64,000 nucleotides of DNA from Pseudaquabacterium terrae (GCF_013266755.1 NZ_JABRWJ010000008.1:248001-312000); one strand, 5' to 3'; shown: positions 24,407 through 34,396, counted from the first letter of the stretch. Notes: generated from the sequence alone by a model not told the origin. Numbers and translations: made by a program.

Positions 24407-25444
24407 ATGAGAACCCTTCCAGCCCTTGGCGCCGCGGCGCTGGCCGTTTCACTGGCCATTCATGCCGCACCGGCCGCCGCGCAGGACGCCGGCTCGCTGA
24501 ACCTCATCTGCTCGGTGCAGGACGAGTGGTGCACGCTGCTCAGCACCACCTTCTCGAAGACCTCCGGCATCAAGGTCAACATGGTCAAGCGCGGCAGCGG
24601 CGAGGCGCTGGCGCAGCTGATTGCCGAGCGTGCCAATCCGAAGCTCGATGTCTGGTTCGGCGGCACCGGCGACCCGCACCTGCAGGCCGCCGAGCTGGAT
24701 CTGACGGTCGAGTACAAGTCACCGTCGTTGCCGCAGCTGCACGGCTGGGCGCAGGCGCAGGCCGAGCAGGCGGGCTGGCGCACGGTCGGCGTCTATTCGG
24801 GGCCGCTCGGCTTCGGCTACAACACGGAGCTGCTGGCCAAGCGCAAGCTCACTGCGCCCAAGTGCTGGAAGGACTTGCTCGATGCGTCGCTGAAGGGCGA
24901 GATCCAGGTCGCCAACCCGAACAGCTCCGGCACCGCGTACACGATGGTCGCGACGCTGGTGCAGCTGATGGGCGAGGACAAGGCCTTCGAGTACATGAAG
25001 GGGCTGCACCGCAACGTCAGCCAGTACACACGCTCGGGCACCGGGCCGATCAAGGCGGTGGCGCGCGGCGAGACCACGGTGTCGATCAGCTTCGTGCACG
25101 ACGCGCCGGGCGAGCAGATGCAGGGTTTCCCGATCGCCACCGCGACGCCCTGCGAGGGCACCGGCGCCGAGATCGGCTCGATGTCGATCGTCAAGGGCTC
25201 GCGCAACCTGGCCAATGCGAAGAAGTTCTATGAATGGGCGCTGACGCCAGGCGCGCAGCAGTTCGCCGCCGCCGCCAAGTCGTTCCAGCTGCCGTCGAAC
25301 AAGACCACCGCGCTGGACAGCCGCATCCCCGACTTCAAGAAGATCAAGTTCATCGCCTACGACTACGCGAAGTACGGCAAGACGGCCGAGCGCAAGCGGT
25401 TGATCGAGCGCTGGGAGCGTGATGTCAATTCGATGCCGCGCTGA
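24407..25444 (+). CDS. AfuA/FbpA-type ABC transporter periplasmic receptor
   Basis: A 345-residue binding protein. The signal peptide MRTLPALGAAALAVSLAIHA ends AAPAAAQ. Class motifs follow: GSLNLICSVQDEWCTLL, RGSGEALAQLIAERANPKLDVWFGGTGDPHL and GPLGFGYNTELLAKRK. The Tyr pair used for iron in classical FbpA is not obvious, so a phosphorylated or carboxylated organic ligand, as shown for AfuA, is as likely as Fe(III). First of three genes for one transporter, preceded by a two-component system and not by an iron-responsive box that I can see. A GGAG site precedes the start. Confidence 0.88.
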   Translation: MRTLPALGAAALAVSLAIHAAPAAAQDAGSLNLICSVQDEWCTLLSTTFSKTSGIKVNMVKRGSGEALAQLIAERANPKLDVWFGGTGDPHLQAAELDLTVEYKSPSLPQLHGWAQAQAEQAGWRTVGVYSGPLGFGYNTELLAKRKLTAPKCWKDLLDASLKGEIQVANPNSSGTAYTMVATLVQLMGEDKAFEYMKGLHRNVSQYTRSGTGPIKAVARGETTVSISFVHDAPGEQMQGFPIATATPCEGTGAEIGSMSIVKGSRNLANAKKFYEWALTPGAQQFAAAAKSFQLPSNKTTALDSRIPDFKKIKFIAYDYAKYGKTAERKRLIERWERDVNSMPR

Positions 25445-25480
25445 AGGGTTCCGCACTGACCGAAAACGAGTGATCGTGTG

Positions 25481-27685
25481 ATGAACCTGAAGACCTCTCT
25501 TCCCGACAACCTGCCGAAGAACCTGCCGATCGCCGCGTGGGCGCTGTTCGGCCTGGCCGGCTTCGTGCTGCTGCCCTGGCACGCGATGCCGGACGGCGTG
25601 TTCGCGCTGCGCGGTGTCGGCGAGCTGATCGGCGGGCATGACAGCTCGTCGGCGCTGGCGCAGGCGCTGCTGCACCACCGGCCCTGGCTGCTGGTCGCGG
25701 CGCTGGCCTTGGCGCTGGCGCTGGTCAACGCGGCCCGTGTGCCGTCGCGCACGCAAGGACGCTGGCTGATGGCCGCCGGCTTCGGCGGCGCCGCCTGGCT
25801 GCTGGTGCAGGGCTTCGTGATCGGCAGCGGCGCACCGGTGCTCGACACCGGCGCGCTGCGGCCGGCGCAGCCGGGTTTCGGCCTGGGCGCGACGCTGGTG
25901 CTGGCGGCGCTGCTGGTTCTCGGCGCTTTCGGCGTCGCGCGGCGCGGCGCCTTCCGCGGTGACCTCTTCGTGGCCGCGGTCGTCGTCGGCGCGGGCGGGC
26001 TGCTCCTGCTGTTCGTCGCCTACCCGGTGCTGAAGGCGCTGCTCGGCGCCTTCCTCGACGATGCCGGGCGCTTGAGCCTGCAGGCCGCCTGGCAGCGCGT
26101 GGCCACCGAGCGCATCTGGAGCCTGGCGTGCCTTGCCGGTGGCTCGCGCTGCGGCGTGGCTTGGAACACGCTGTTGCTGGCGCTGCTGACCGGTGCCGGG
26201 ACCACCGTGCTCGGCACGCTGATGGCGCTGATCGAGGACCGCAGCGAATCCCGCTGGCGCCGCGTCCTTCGCGTGTTGGCACCGCTGCCGATCATCACGC
26301 CGCCCTTCGTCGTCGGCCTCGGGCTGATCCTGCTGTTCGGCCGCGCGGGCCTCGTCAACCAGTTCCTCGAGTGGGCGTTCGGCATCCCGCCGGGCCGCTG
26401 GTTCTACGGACCCTTCGGCGTCTGGCTGGCGCAGATGTTCGCCTTCACGCCGATCGCGTTCATGATCATGCGCGGCGTCGTGCAGGGCGTCAGCCCTTCG
26501 CTCGAGGAAGCCTCGCTGACCTTGCGCGCCGACACCTCGCGCACCTTCTGGCAGGTCACCTTCCCGCTGATCCGGCCCGGGCTGGCGAATGCATTCCTGG
26601 TCGGCTTCATCGAGAGCATCGCCGACTTCGGCAACCCGATCGTCGTCGGCGGGCAGTTCTCGGTGCTGTCGACCGAGATCTTCTTCGCCATCGTCGGCGC
26701 GCAGTACGACCAGGGCCGCGCCGCGACGCTGGCCTGGGTGCTGACGCTGTTCGCGCTCGGCGTCTTCGCGCTGCAGCGCGGGGTGCTCGGCCGCAAGCAG
26801 TACACGACGGTTTCCGGCAAGGGCGACGCCGGCGTGCCGATGCCGCTGCCCGCGCGGCTGCGCCGCGTGGCGCTGGCGGTCTCGGTGCCGTGGCTCACGT
26901 TCACGCTGGTGGTCTACCTGTTCGCCTTCAGCGGCGGCTTCGTCAAGACCTGGGGCCGCGACTACACGGTGACGCTGGCGCACTTCCAGTCGGCCTTCGG
27001 CTGGAGCTTCGCGCAGGGCGCACTGCAGCTCGACGGCGTGGCGTGGCAATCGATGTGGAACACCGTGCGCCTGGCCGCCGCTGCCGCGCCGATGACCGCC
27101 GCGATCGGCCTGCTGATCGCCTGGGTGCTCGCGCGCACGCAGTTCCGCGGCCAGGGCCTCTTCGAGTTCTCGGCGCTGCTGGCCTTCGCGATCCCCGGCA
27201 CGGTGCTCGGCGTCAGCTACATCCTGGCCTTCAACGTGCCGCCCTTCGAGCTCACCGGCACCGGGCTGATCATCGTGATGTGCTTCATGTTCCGCAACCT
27301 GCCGGTGGGCGTGCGCGCCGGCGCGGCGGCCTTCAAGCAGCTCGACAAGTCGCTCGACGAGGCCTCGCTGATGCTCAAGGCCAGCACGGCGCGCACGCTG
27401 TGGAACGTGGTGCTGCCGCTGCTCAAGCCGGCGGTCGCCGCGTCGCTGGTCTACAGCTTCGTGCGCAGCATGACCACCGTGTCGGCGGTGATCTTCCTCG
27501 TCACCGCCGAAACCGAGCTGGCGACGACTTTCATCATCGGCCGCGTCGGCCAGGGGGACTACGGCGTCGCGCTGGCCTACAGCACGGTGCTGATCGTGCT
27601 GATGGCGCTGGCCACTGCGCTGATCCAGTGGGTCGTCGGCGATCGGCAGCTCGGCCGGCGCGGCATGGCCGTGGCCGCCGCATGA
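25481..27685 (+). CDS. Fused double ABC permease (AfuB/FbpB type)
   Basis: A 734-residue inner-membrane protein with about 12-14 hydrophobic helices in two homologous halves. Each half contains an EAA-type loop for the ATPase: LEEASLTLRADTSRTFWQVTFPLI near residue 350 and LDEASLMLKASTARTLWNVVLPLL near 630. The double-length organisation is normal for Fbp/Afu permeases. About 200 residues of extra hydrophobic N-terminus precede the first permease half. ATG 25481 is used. It lies between the receptor and ATPase genes. Confidence 0.9.
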   Translation: MNLKTSLPDNLPKNLPIAAWALFGLAGFVLLPWHAMPDGVFALRGVGELIGGHDSSSALAQALLHHRPWLLVAALALALALVNAARVPSRTQGRWLMAAGFGGAAWLLVQGFVIGSGAPVLDTGALRPAQPGFGLGATLVLAALLVLGAFGVARRGAFRGDLFVAAVVVGAGGLLLLFVAYPVLKALLGAFLDDAGRLSLQAAWQRVATERIWSLACLAGGSRCGVAWNTLLLALLTGAGTTVLGTLMALIEDRSESRWRRVLRVLAPLPIITPPFVVGLGLILLFGRAGLVNQFLEWAFGIPPGRWFYGPFGVWLAQMFAFTPIAFMIMRGVVQGVSPSLEEASLTLRADTSRTFWQVTFPLIRPGLANAFLVGFIESIADFGNPIVVGGQFSVLSTEIFFAIVGAQYDQGRAATLAWVLTLFALGVFALQRGVLGRKQYTTVSGKGDAGVPMPLPARLRRVALAVSVPWLTFTLVVYLFAFSGGFVKTWGRDYTVTLAHFQSAFGWSFAQGALQLDGVAWQSMWNTVRLAAAAAPMTAAIGLLIAWVLARTQFRGQGLFEFSALLAFAIPGTVLGVSYILAFNVPPFELTGTGLIIVMCFMFRNLPVGVRAGAAAFKQLDKSLDEASLMLKASTARTLWNVVLPLLKPAVAASLVYSFVRSMTTVSAVIFLVTAETELATTFIIGRVGQGDYGVALAYSTVLIVLMALATALIQWVVGDRQLGRRGMAVAAA

Positions 27686-27716
27686 CATTCATGACCACAA
27701 GACAAGGACGCTCACG

Positions 27717-28760
27717 ATGAACGGTATCGAGTTCCACGCGGTCAGCAAGCGCTATGGCGTGGCCGCCGATGCACCGCTGGTTGTCGACCACGTCAGCTTC
27801 GCCGTGCCGCGCGGCACGCTGACGACGATCCTCGGCCCGTCGGGCTGCGGCAAGACGACCACCTTGCGGCTGATCGCCGGGCTGGAAAGCCCGAGCGGTG
27901 GCCGCATCCTGATCGACGGCCAGGACGTCACGACGCTGGGCCCGGCCGAGCGCAACGTCAGCCTGGTGTTCCAGAGCTACGCGCTGTTCCCGCACATGAA
28001 CGTGGTGGCCAACGTCAGCTACGGGCTGCGCATGTCGGGCCTGGCGGCGGCGGAGGCGCGCACGCGGGCCCGCGCGATGCTCGACACGGTGGGCCTGAGC
28101 GGCCTCGACGAGCGCATGCCCAGCGAGCTGTCCGGCGGCCAGCAGCAGCGCGTGGCGCTGGCGCGGGCGCTGGCGCTGGAGCCGGCGGTGCTGTTGTTCG
28201 ACGAGCCGCTGTCGAACCTGGATGCGCGGCTGCGGCGCTCGATGCGCGAGGAGATCCGCGCGCTGCAGCAGCGGCTGAAACTCACGGTGGCCTACGTGAC
28301 GCACGACCAGAGCGAGGCGCTGGCGGTCAGCGACCAGATCATCGTGATGAATCGCGGCGTCATCGCACAGGCCGGCTCGCCGGCCGAGCTGTACGAGGCG
28401 CCGGCCTCGGAGTTCGTCGCCGGCTTCATGGGCGAGGCCATGCTGTTCGACGGCGAGTGCGACGGCGGCGGCTGCACGCGGCTGGGGCCGCTGGCGCTCG
28501 ACGCCGCACCGGCGCTGGCGGCCGGCAAGGTGAAGGTGGCCGTGCGGCCGGAAGCCTGGGCGATCGCCCCGGCGAGCCAGGCCGGGCTGCCGGCGCGGCT
28601 GCTCAAGCGCACCTACCTCGGCAGCATCATGGAATACACCTTCGCGACGACGCTGGGCGAGATCTTCGTGATCTCGCCGGAGGTGCGCGAGCCGCTGGCG
28701 CTCGGCGCCCCGGTCAGCCTCGGTCTGACCGGGCATGGCGTCTCGGTGGTGCCGGCATAG
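27717..28760 (+). CDS. ABC transporter ATPase (FbpC/AfuC-like)
   Basis: A 347-residue cytoplasmic ATPase that energises the upstream permease. It has Walker A GPSGCGKTTTLR (near residue 40), a Q-loop SLVFQSYALFPH, the signature LSGGQQQRVALARALA, Walker B AVLLFDEPLSNLDA and the switch His in VTHDQSEAL. The C-terminal third is a TOBE-type regulatory domain (VAVRPEAWAI...LKRTYLGSIMEYTF). The start follows the permease stop by 31 bases. Confidence 0.93.
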   Translation: MNGIEFHAVSKRYGVAADAPLVVDHVSFAVPRGTLTTILGPSGCGKTTTLRLIAGLESPSGGRILIDGQDVTTLGPAERNVSLVFQSYALFPHMNVVANVSYGLRMSGLAAAEARTRARAMLDTVGLSGLDERMPSELSGGQQQRVALARALALEPAVLLFDEPLSNLDARLRRSMREEIRALQQRLKLTVAYVTHDQSEALAVSDQIIVMNRGVIAQAGSPAELYEAPASEFVAGFMGEAMLFDGECDGGGCTRLGPLALDAAPALAAGKVKVAVRPEAWAIAPASQAGLPARLLKRTYLGSIMEYTFATTLGEIFVISPEVREPLALGAPVSLGLTGHGVSVVPA

Positions 28761-28778
28761 CGTTTTAAAGGAGCGGCC

Positions 28779-30335
28779 ATGGAATCACTGCGCAGGATCT
28801 CGATCCGCAGCCGCGTCAACGCGGCGATGGGGTTGACGGCGTTGACGCTGGGCCTGCTGGGCGGCGGCGGCTGGCTGGCCGTCAGCCGCGCGCAGCAGGA
28901 TTTCGCCGGCTTCGCGCAGCGCCACCTGCCGCTGGTGGTGGCGGTGAACCAGGCGCGCGAGGCGCTGGGGCAGCTGCATGCCTTCGACGAGACCGACGTC
29001 GCGATCAACTACTCGATGCCCGACCTGGCGCAGCGCTCGGCCGAGCAGGGTCTGGCGCTGCTGGCGCGTGCCGAGGCGCCACTGCGCGCGCTGACGGCGG
29101 CCGACCAGGCTGAAGCCGTCGAGCGGGCGCGCCAGCTGCTGGCCGCGTACCGCGCCCAGGTCGAGCCGGTGTTCAAGGCCGCCGGCGCCGGCCAGTTGCC
29201 GTCGACCGCGGCTGGCAAGCGCGCGCTCGAAGGGGCCAAGCAGCGCATCGCCGAGGCCGAAACGCTGCTCGGTGCGCTCGGCCAGCAGCTCGACGGAGCG
29301 ACACATGCGCTGGCCGACGGCATCGCCGCGCGCAACGCGGCGAGCAGCCGCGCGCTGGCGGTGCTGGCGCTGCTGGCCTTGGCGCTGCTGCTGCCGCTGA
29401 TGTGGGCGACGCTGCGCTCGATCCTGCAGCCACTGGTGCGCTCGCGCGAGGTCGCGGCGCGCATCGCGCGTGGCGAGCTGTCGGTCGACATCCACGACAG
29501 CGGCCGCGACGAGACCGCCGCGCTGATGCGCACGCTCGGCGAGATGCAGCAGAGCCTGCGCGACATGGTCAGCGGCATCCGCGCGACGGCCGGCTTCGTC
29601 GCCAGTGCGTCCAATGAAATCGCCGCCGGCAACCTCGACCTGTCGCAGCGCACCGAGACCACCGCCGCCGGCCTGGAAGCGGCGGCCAGCGGCATGGCCG
29701 TATTGAACGGCCAGCTGATGGACAGCGCGCGCAACGCGCAGCAGGCCGGGCAACTGGCGGTGCAAGCGGCCGAGGCGACGGCCAGCGGGGGCCAGCGCGT
29801 GCTGGCGGTGGCCGAGCTGATGGGCGGCATCGCGACGTCGTCCAGGCGCATTGCCGAGATCGTCGACGTCGTCGACGGCATCGCGCGCCGCACCAACATC
29901 CTGGCGCTGAACGCCGGCGTCGAAGCCGCGCGTGCGGGCGACCAGGGGCGCGGCTTCGCGGTCGTCGCGCAGGAGGTGCGCACGCTCTCGCTGCGCGTTG
30001 GCGAATCGGCGCAGCAGATCAAGGCGCTGGTCGACCAGGCGGCGCATCAGGTGCAGCAGGGCACCCACCAGTCGCAGCAAGCCGGGCAGACGATGGACCA
30101 GGTGGTGCACACCGCGCGGGCGGTGTCCGGCGCGATGCGCGGCGTGGCCGAGTCGGTCTCCGGCCAGAGCCGCGAGATGGCGCGTGTCAACGACGCGGTG
30201 ATGCAGCTGGACAAGCTGACGCAGCAGAACTCGGCGCTGGTCGAGCAGACGGCGGCCGCGGCCGGCGGGCTGCGCGACCAGGCGCAGCGGCTGGAGGCGT
30301 TGGTCGGCGCGTTCAAGCTGCCGGCGGATGCGTAG
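28779..30335 (+). CDS. Methyl-accepting chemotaxis protein
   Basis: A 518-residue transmembrane chemoreceptor. The first helix is near 17-38 and a helical ligand-binding domain runs to about 185. The second helix is near 190-212 ([20 protein letters not shown]), then a HAMP domain and a long coiled-coil signalling region. The tip is [20 protein letters not shown], close to but not identical with the consensus (RR where FQ or QQ is usual, G for A). It directly follows the ABC operon with an AAAGGAG site, so the cell may move toward the transporter's substrate. It ends in ordinary sequence without a CheR-binding pentapeptide. Confidence 0.93.
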   Translation: MESLRRISIRSRVNAAMGLTALTLGLLGGGGWLAVSRAQQDFAGFAQRHLPLVVAVNQAREALGQLHAFDETDVAINYSMPDLAQRSAEQGLALLARAEAPLRALTAADQAEAVERARQLLAAYRAQVEPVFKAAGAGQLPSTAAGKRALEGAKQRIAEAETLLGALGQQLDGATHALADGIAARNAASSRALAVLALLALALLLPLMWATLRSILQPLVRSREVAARIARGELSVDIHDSGRDETAALMRTLGEMQQSLRDMVSGIRATAGFVASASNEIAAGNLDLSQRTETTAAGLEAAASGMAVLNGQLMDSARNAQQAGQLAVQAAEATASGGQRVLAVAELMGGIATSSRRIAEIVDVVDGIARRTNILALNAGVEAARAGDQGRGFAVVAQEVRTLSLRVGESAQQIKALVDQAAHQVQQGTHQSQQAGQTMDQVVHTARAVSGAMRGVAESVSGQSREMARVNDAVMQLDKLTQQNSALVEQTAAAAGGLRDQAQRLEALVGAFKLPADA

Positions 30336-30384
30336 ACGGACATAGCGATTGATGGGAGCGGCCATGCATGAAGGAGCCTGTGCG

Positions 30385-31179
30385 ATGGCAAACCCCGAGA
30401 TGCGCGGCGACGTTGCGACGGATGCTGCGCTGGAACAGGCGGTCGCCTGCCGCACCGCCGAGCTGCAGCGCGCCAATCACGAGCTCGAGGCCTTCGCGCG
30501 TCAGCTGGCCCACGAGCTGCGCACGCCGATCGGCCAGCTGGCCGGCATCGCGCAGCTGCTGCTGCAGCGGCTCGACGACGGGCCGCTGGTCGACAGCCGG
30601 CGCTGGCTCGAGCTGCAGCTGCAGACGGCGCAGCAGATGGGCGAGACGGTGCAGACGCTGCTCGAGCTGGCGCGCGGCAGCCAGGGCACGCGGGCGCTGG
30701 TCGAGATCGACCTGAGTGCGCTGTGCCGCACGCTGGTGCAGGAGCTGCCGGCGCTGCCGCGGCGTGCGCCGGTGCGCTGGTTCATCGCGCCGGGCATGCG
30801 CGTGCGCGGCGCACCCTCGCTGGTGGTGCTGCTGATGCGCAACCTGCTGTCCAACGCGGCGAAATACACCGCCGAGGTCGACGCGCCCTGCGTCAGCGTC
30901 AGTGCGCGGCCGGGCGGGCAGGGCGCCGGGCTGCAGGTGTGCATCACCGACAACGGCGCCGGCTTCGACGAAGCGGCGGCCGGTGCGATGTTCCAGCCCT
31001 TCGTGCGCCTGCATGCGGCCGAGCGCTTCGCCGGCACCGGCCTCGGGCTGTCGATCGCGCGCCGCATCGTCGAGTGGCACCAGGGCTGGATCCGCGCGCA
31101 CGGCCGCGTCGACCGCGGCGCGTGCTTCGAGTTCCAGTTCGGTGCCGGCGCGTCGAGTCAGCCGACAGGCTCGACGTAG
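30385..31179 (+). CDS. Soluble histidine kinase
   Basis: A 264-residue cytoplasmic kinase without membrane helices or a sensing domain. A short coiled coil ([26 protein letters not shown]) contains the phospho-acceptor His. HATPase boxes follow: [22 protein letters not shown] and [19 protein letters not shown] chose ATG 30385 because AAGGAG at 30371-30376 lies 8 bases upstream. It follows the chemoreceptor gene and has no adjacent response regulator. Its 3' end overlaps the acetolactate synthase gene by 22 bases, convergently. It may take its signal from the chemoreceptor or another partner. Confidence 0.85.
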   Translation: MANPEMRGDVATDAALEQAVACRTAELQRANHELEAFARQLAHELRTPIGQLAGIAQLLLQRLDDGPLVDSRRWLELQLQTAQQMGETVQTLLELARGSQGTRALVEIDLSALCRTLVQELPALPRRAPVRWFIAPGMRVRGAPSLVVLLMRNLLSNAAKYTAEVDAPCVSVSARPGGQGAGLQVCITDNGAGFDEAAAGAMFQPFVRLHAAERFAGTGLGLSIARRIVEWHQGWIRAHGRVDRGACFEFQFGAGASSQPTGST

Positions 31180-32912
31180 CGCCGGTCCTTGCCCAGCAAA
31201 ACCTCGTGGTGCCCGGCGCCGGCCGGAATCATCGGGAAGCAGTTTTCAGCCTGTGCGACCTGCACGTCGAGCAGGAATGGGCCCGGCGCGGCCAGGCACT
31301 CGGCGAGGCCCGCGTCGAGCTCGCTGCGCTGTTCGATGCGCCGCGCCTGCCAGCCGAAGGCGCGCGCGAGGGCAGGGAAGTCCGGCAGCGCTTCCATGTA
31401 ACTGTGGCTGTAGCGGCCGCCATGGATCAGCTCCTGCCACTGCCGCACCATGCCCATCGCGCCGTTGTTCGACAGCACCAGCTTGACCGGCAGCCGGTGC
31501 TGCACGGCGGTGCTCAGCTCCTGGATGTTCATCAGCACCGAGGCGTCGCCGCTGACGCAGACGACGGTCTTCGCCGGATGCGCGACCTGCGCGCCGATCG
31601 CCGCCGGCAGGCCGTAACCCATCGTGCCGGCACCGCCCGAGGTGAGCCAGCGCCGCGGTGCGTCGAAGTGCAGGTGCTGCGCGGCCCACATCTGGTGCTG
31701 GCCGACGTCGGTGGCGACGATGGCATCGCGGCCGGCGAGCGCCTGGCGCAGCTGCACCATCAGCGCCTGCGGGGCGATGGCCGCGTCGCTGTCGTGATAG
31801 GACAGCGATCGTTCGGCGCGCCAGCGCTGGATGCGCTGCCACCAGTGACCGCGCGCTGCCGGCCGGCGCTCGCCGCGCGCAGCGAGCAATCGTCGCAGGC
31901 TCGAGCCGGCGTCGCCCAGCAGGGCCAGGTCGGCCCGCACCACCTTGCCGATCGAGCTCGGATCGATGTCGAGGTGGATGAAACGCGCGCCGGGGCAGAA
32001 GGCGGCGAGCCGTCCGGTGACCCGGTCGTCGAAGCGTGCACCGACGCAGACCACCAGGTCGGCCTCGTGCATCGCGAGGTTCGCTTCGAGCGTGCCATGC
32101 ATGCCCAGCATGCCGACGAAGCGCGGGTCCGAAGCCGGGAAGGCGCCGAGGCCGAGCAGCGTCAGCGTGCACGGCGCATCGGCCCAGCGTACGAGCTCGG
32201 TGAAGGCCGCGCAAGCCGCGGGCCCGGCGCCGATCAGGCCGCCGCCGCCGTAGAACACCGGGCGTTCGGCGTGGGTGATCCAGTCGAGCGCGCGTTCGAC
32301 GTCGGCTGCGGCCAGCACGGGCGCCGGCTCGGGCACCGCCCGCCGCACGGTCGAGGCGGCGAGCGAGGTCGCGGGCGCGACCGGTGCCAACTGCAGGTCC
32401 TTCGGAAAGTCGATCAGCACCGGCCCCGGCCGCCCGCCGGCGGCGATCGCAAAGGCCTGGCGCAGGCGCGGCGCGATCTCGGCCGTCGAGCGCAGCCGAT
32501 GGTTCCAGCGCGTCACCGGGCGCGACAGGCCGAGCGCATCGCATTCCTGGAACGCGTCGGTGCCGATCGCCGCCGTCGCGACCTGGCCGCTGATCACGAC
32601 CACCGGCACCGAATCGCACAGCGCATCGAGCAGCCCGGTGACGGTGTTGCTCATGCCCGGCCCGGAGGTCACCAGCACGACGCCGACCCGTCCGGTCGAG
32701 CGCGCGTAACCCTCGGCGGCATGCACGGCGGCCTGCTCGTGCCGCACCAGCACGTGGCGCAGGCGCGGTTCGTCGACCAGCGCGTCGTACAGCGGCAGCA
32801 CGGCGCCGCCCGGATAGCCGAACAGCGTATCGACGCCGAGCTCGACCAGCGTGCGCAGCAGGCGCCGGGCGCCGTTCTCGAGCAGGACTTCGGGGGCGGT
32901 GGGCGCATTCAT
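31158..32912 (-). CDS. ilvB: Acetolactate synthase catalytic subunit (ThDP enzyme), orphan
   Basis: A 584-residue thiamine-diphosphate enzyme that condenses two pyruvates, or pyruvate and 2-ketobutyrate, for branched-chain amino acids. The conserved Glu is in [18 protein letters not shown], the FAD region around [20 protein letters not shown], and the ThDP motif is [16 protein letters not shown]...VLSNN. The GDA in place of GDG is tolerated in the family. No small regulatory subunit (ilvN) lies next to it. The Lrp-type regulator gene is divergent, 98 bases away, which points to amino-acid-responsive control. A catabolic acetolactate synthase is possible, but the FAD-type middle domain favours the anabolic type. 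Confidence 0.85.
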   Translation of the reverse strand: MNAPTAPEVLLENGARRLLRTLVELGVDTLFGYPGGAVLPLYDALVDEPRLRHVLVRHEQAAVHAAEGYARSTGRVGVVLVTSGPGMSNTVTGLLDALCDSVPVVVISGQVATAAIGTDAFQECDALGLSRPVTRWNHRLRSTAEIAPRLRQAFAIAAGGRPGPVLIDFPKDLQLAPVAPATSLAASTVRRAVPEPAPVLAAADVERALDWITHAERPVFYGGGGLIGAGPAACAAFTELVRWADAPCTLTLLGLGAFPASDPRFVGMLGMHGTLEANLAMHEADLVVCVGARFDDRVTGRLAAFCPGARFIHLDIDPSSIGKVVRADLALLGDAGSSLRRLLAARGERRPAARGHWWQRIQRWRAERSLSYHDSDAAIAPQALMVQLRQALAGRDAIVATDVGQHQMWAAQHLHFDAPRRWLTSGGAGTMGYGLPAAIGAQVAHPAKTVVCVSGDASVLMNIQELSTAVQHRLPVKLVLSNNGAMGMVRQWQELIHGGRYSHSYMEALPDFPALARAFGWQARRIEQRSELDAGLAECLAAPGPFLLDVQVAQAENCFPMIPAGAGHHEVLLGKDRRYVEPVG

Positions 32913-32975
32913 GGCGCCACTGTGCCGGCGCGGCTTCGGAAAGTGCTTTCGAATGTGCTGCCGCTTATCATCGGC

Positions 32976-32992
32976 GCAGAAAATCCTTCTGC
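32976..32992. promoter_or_regulatory. Inverted repeat GCAGAA-N5-TTCTGC in the ilvB/Lrp divergent promoter
   Basis: Perfect 6-bp arms (GCAGAA at 32976-32981, TTCTGC at 32987-32992), 18 bases before the Lrp-type start and 63 bases before the ilvB start. Size and position suit an Lrp-family site. Inference only. Confidence 0.4.
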
Positions 32993-33010
32993 AGAATCAA
33001 GGAAGGCGCG

Positions 33011-33484
33011 ATGAAAGGCGAAATCAAGCTGGACAAGCTGGACCGCGACATCCTGGCCGTGCTGCAGACCGATGCGCGCATCAGCCTGCAGGAGCTCAGC
33101 AAGCGCGTGGGCCTGAGCAGCTCGCCGTGCTGGACCCGCATCCGGCGCATGGAAGAGTCCGGTGTGATCGAGGGCTACACGGTGCGGGTGAATCCGCAGG
33201 CGGTGAACCTGGCTGAAACGGTGATCGTGCAGGTCACGCTGGACAGCCACAGCGACGAGGCGCTGTTCGCCTTCGGCCGCGCACTGGCTGACATTCCGGA
33301 GGTGCTGGAGGCGCTGCTGGTCTCCGGCGACTACGACTACATCCTGCGCATCGCCGTCAGCGACACGCGCGACTACGAGCGGCTGTTGCGTGAGCGGCTG
33401 TACAAGATCCCCGGGCTGCGCCACAGCAAGTCGAGCTTCGTGCTGCGCAGCCTGAAGCAGAGCCCGCTGCCGCTGCACCGATAG
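33011..33484 (+). CDS. Lrp/AsnC-family transcriptional regulator
   Basis: A 157-residue regulator. The N-terminal HTH is LDKLDRDILAVLQTDARISLQELSKRVGLSSSPCWTRIRRMEESGVI, and the C-terminal RAM ligand-binding domain covers about 70-150 (VIVQVTLDSHSDEALFAF, SGDYDYILRIAVSDTRDYE). It probably responds to an amino acid and controls the divergent acetolactate synthase. An AAGGCG site precedes the ATG. Confidence 0.93.
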   Translation: MKGEIKLDKLDRDILAVLQTDARISLQELSKRVGLSSSPCWTRIRRMEESGVIEGYTVRVNPQAVNLAETVIVQVTLDSHSDEALFAFGRALADIPEVLEALLVSGDYDYILRIAVSDTRDYERLLRERLYKIPGLRHSKSSFVLRSLKQSPLPLHR

Positions 33485-33518
33485 GCGCAACAGCCAGCGG
33501 GCTCGGTGGCGGCGGGCG

Positions 33519-33866
33519 TCAGCCCCGCGTCGCGGAAAGGTACAGCTTCGTCGAGCGCGCGCCCGAGCGGCAGAAGGCCAGCACCGGGCCCGGCAGCTGT
33601 TCCAGCAGCTCGGCCATCTGCGCGATCTCTTCGGGCGACTGGTAGGCGCCGTTGACTGGCAGGTAGCGGTACTCGAGGCCGGCGGCCTCGGCGGCGGCCT
33701 GCACGCTGGCGTTGGTCGGCTGGTGCGGGCCTTCCTCGAAGTCCGGCCGGTTGTTGATCACGCTCTTGAAGCCGAGCTTCGCCAGATCGGCCATCGCCTC
33801 GGGGGTCAGCTGCGGCGCGACGCAGAAATCGGGCGCCACCTGGCGAATCAGTTGGGAGGTTTGCAT
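33519..33866 (-). CDS. TIGR01244/DUF442 phosphatase-like protein
   Basis: A 115-residue small cytoplasmic protein of the beta-lactamase-hydrolase-like phosphatase family, found fused to or near sulfur-dioxygenase genes in some bacteria. It begins MQTSQLIRQVAPDFCVAPQL and has the P-loop motif VLAFCRSGARSTKLY, with the Cys-x5-Arg phosphatase or rhodanese-like active site near residue 99. SVINNRPDFEEGPHQP is also typical. Same strand as rpsU-yqeY, 11 bases after yqeY. Confidence 0.8.
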   Translation of the reverse strand: MQTSQLIRQVAPDFCVAPQLTPEAMADLAKLGFKSVINNRPDFEEGPHQPTNASVQAAAEAAGLEYRYLPVNGAYQSPEEIAQMAELLEQLPGPVLAFCRSGARSTKLYLSATRG

Positions 33867-33877
33867 GGCGCGAAAGC

Positions 33878-34324
33878 TTACTTGCTGAGTGCGGCCTTGA
33901 CCGCGGCGGAGACGACACCCATGTCTGCATTGCCGGCGAAACGCGCCTTCGCGGCGCCCATCACCTTGCCCATGTCGCCGGGGCCGGCGGCACCGAGCTC
34001 GGTCACCAGTGCGGCGACGGCGGCCTGCACCTCTTCGGTCGACAGGCGCGCCGGCAGGTAGGCCTGCAGCACGGCGAGCTCGGCGCTCTCCTTGGCGACC
34101 AGGTCCTCGCGGCCGCCGGCCTGGAACGCGGTGATCGAGTCCTTGCGCTGCTTGATCAGCTTGTCGACGATGCCGACGATTGCGACATCGTCGAGCACGA
34201 TGCGCTCGTCGACCTCGCGCTGCTTGATCGCGGCGAGCAGCATGCGGATCGTCGACAGACGATCGGCGTCTTTCGCGCGCATCGCCGTCTTCATGTCTTC
34301 GGTGATCTGGTCTTTCAGGCTCAT
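33878..34324 (-). CDS. yqeY: GatB/YqeY domain protein
   Basis: A 148-residue helical protein of the YqeY family, homologous to the tRNA-binding tail domain of GatB. It begins MSLKDQITEDMKTAMRAKD, with ISTIRMLLAAIKQREVDER-like segments and the C-terminal MGKVMGAAKARFAGNADMG. It sits directly downstream of rpsU, an arrangement conserved in many proteobacteria. A hairpin at 34347-34375 separates them. Precise role unknown; RNA-binding is assumed. Confidence 0.9.
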   Translation of the reverse strand: MSLKDQITEDMKTAMRAKDADRLSTIRMLLAAIKQREVDERIVLDDVAIVGIVDKLIKQRKDSITAFQAGGREDLVAKESAELAVLQAYLPARLSTEEVQAAVAALVTELGAAGPGDMGKVMGAAKARFAGNADMGVVSAAVKAALSK

Positions 34325-34346
34325 GGGGTGGGCTCCAGAAATGCAA

Positions 34347-34375
34347 ACGCCCGCTGCGGCGTCCCGCGCGGGCGT
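34347..34375 (-). terminator. Hairpin between rpsU and yqeY
   Basis: Stem ACGCCCGC (34347-34354) and GCGGGCGT (34368-34375), 8 bp perfect, loop 13 bases. On the minus strand the stem is followed by GTTTGCATTT, a short T-rich run, so it can act as a partial Rho-independent terminator that lowers yqeY expression relative to rpsU. Confidence 0.6.
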
Positions 34376-34396
34376 GTGGTCAGCAGCGGAAGAGGC

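Noticed and set aside
24719-27688. 989-codon minus-strand frame opposite the ABC transporter
   Set aside because: Shadow of the receptor and permease genes; no domain and very high His/Gln/Arg content.
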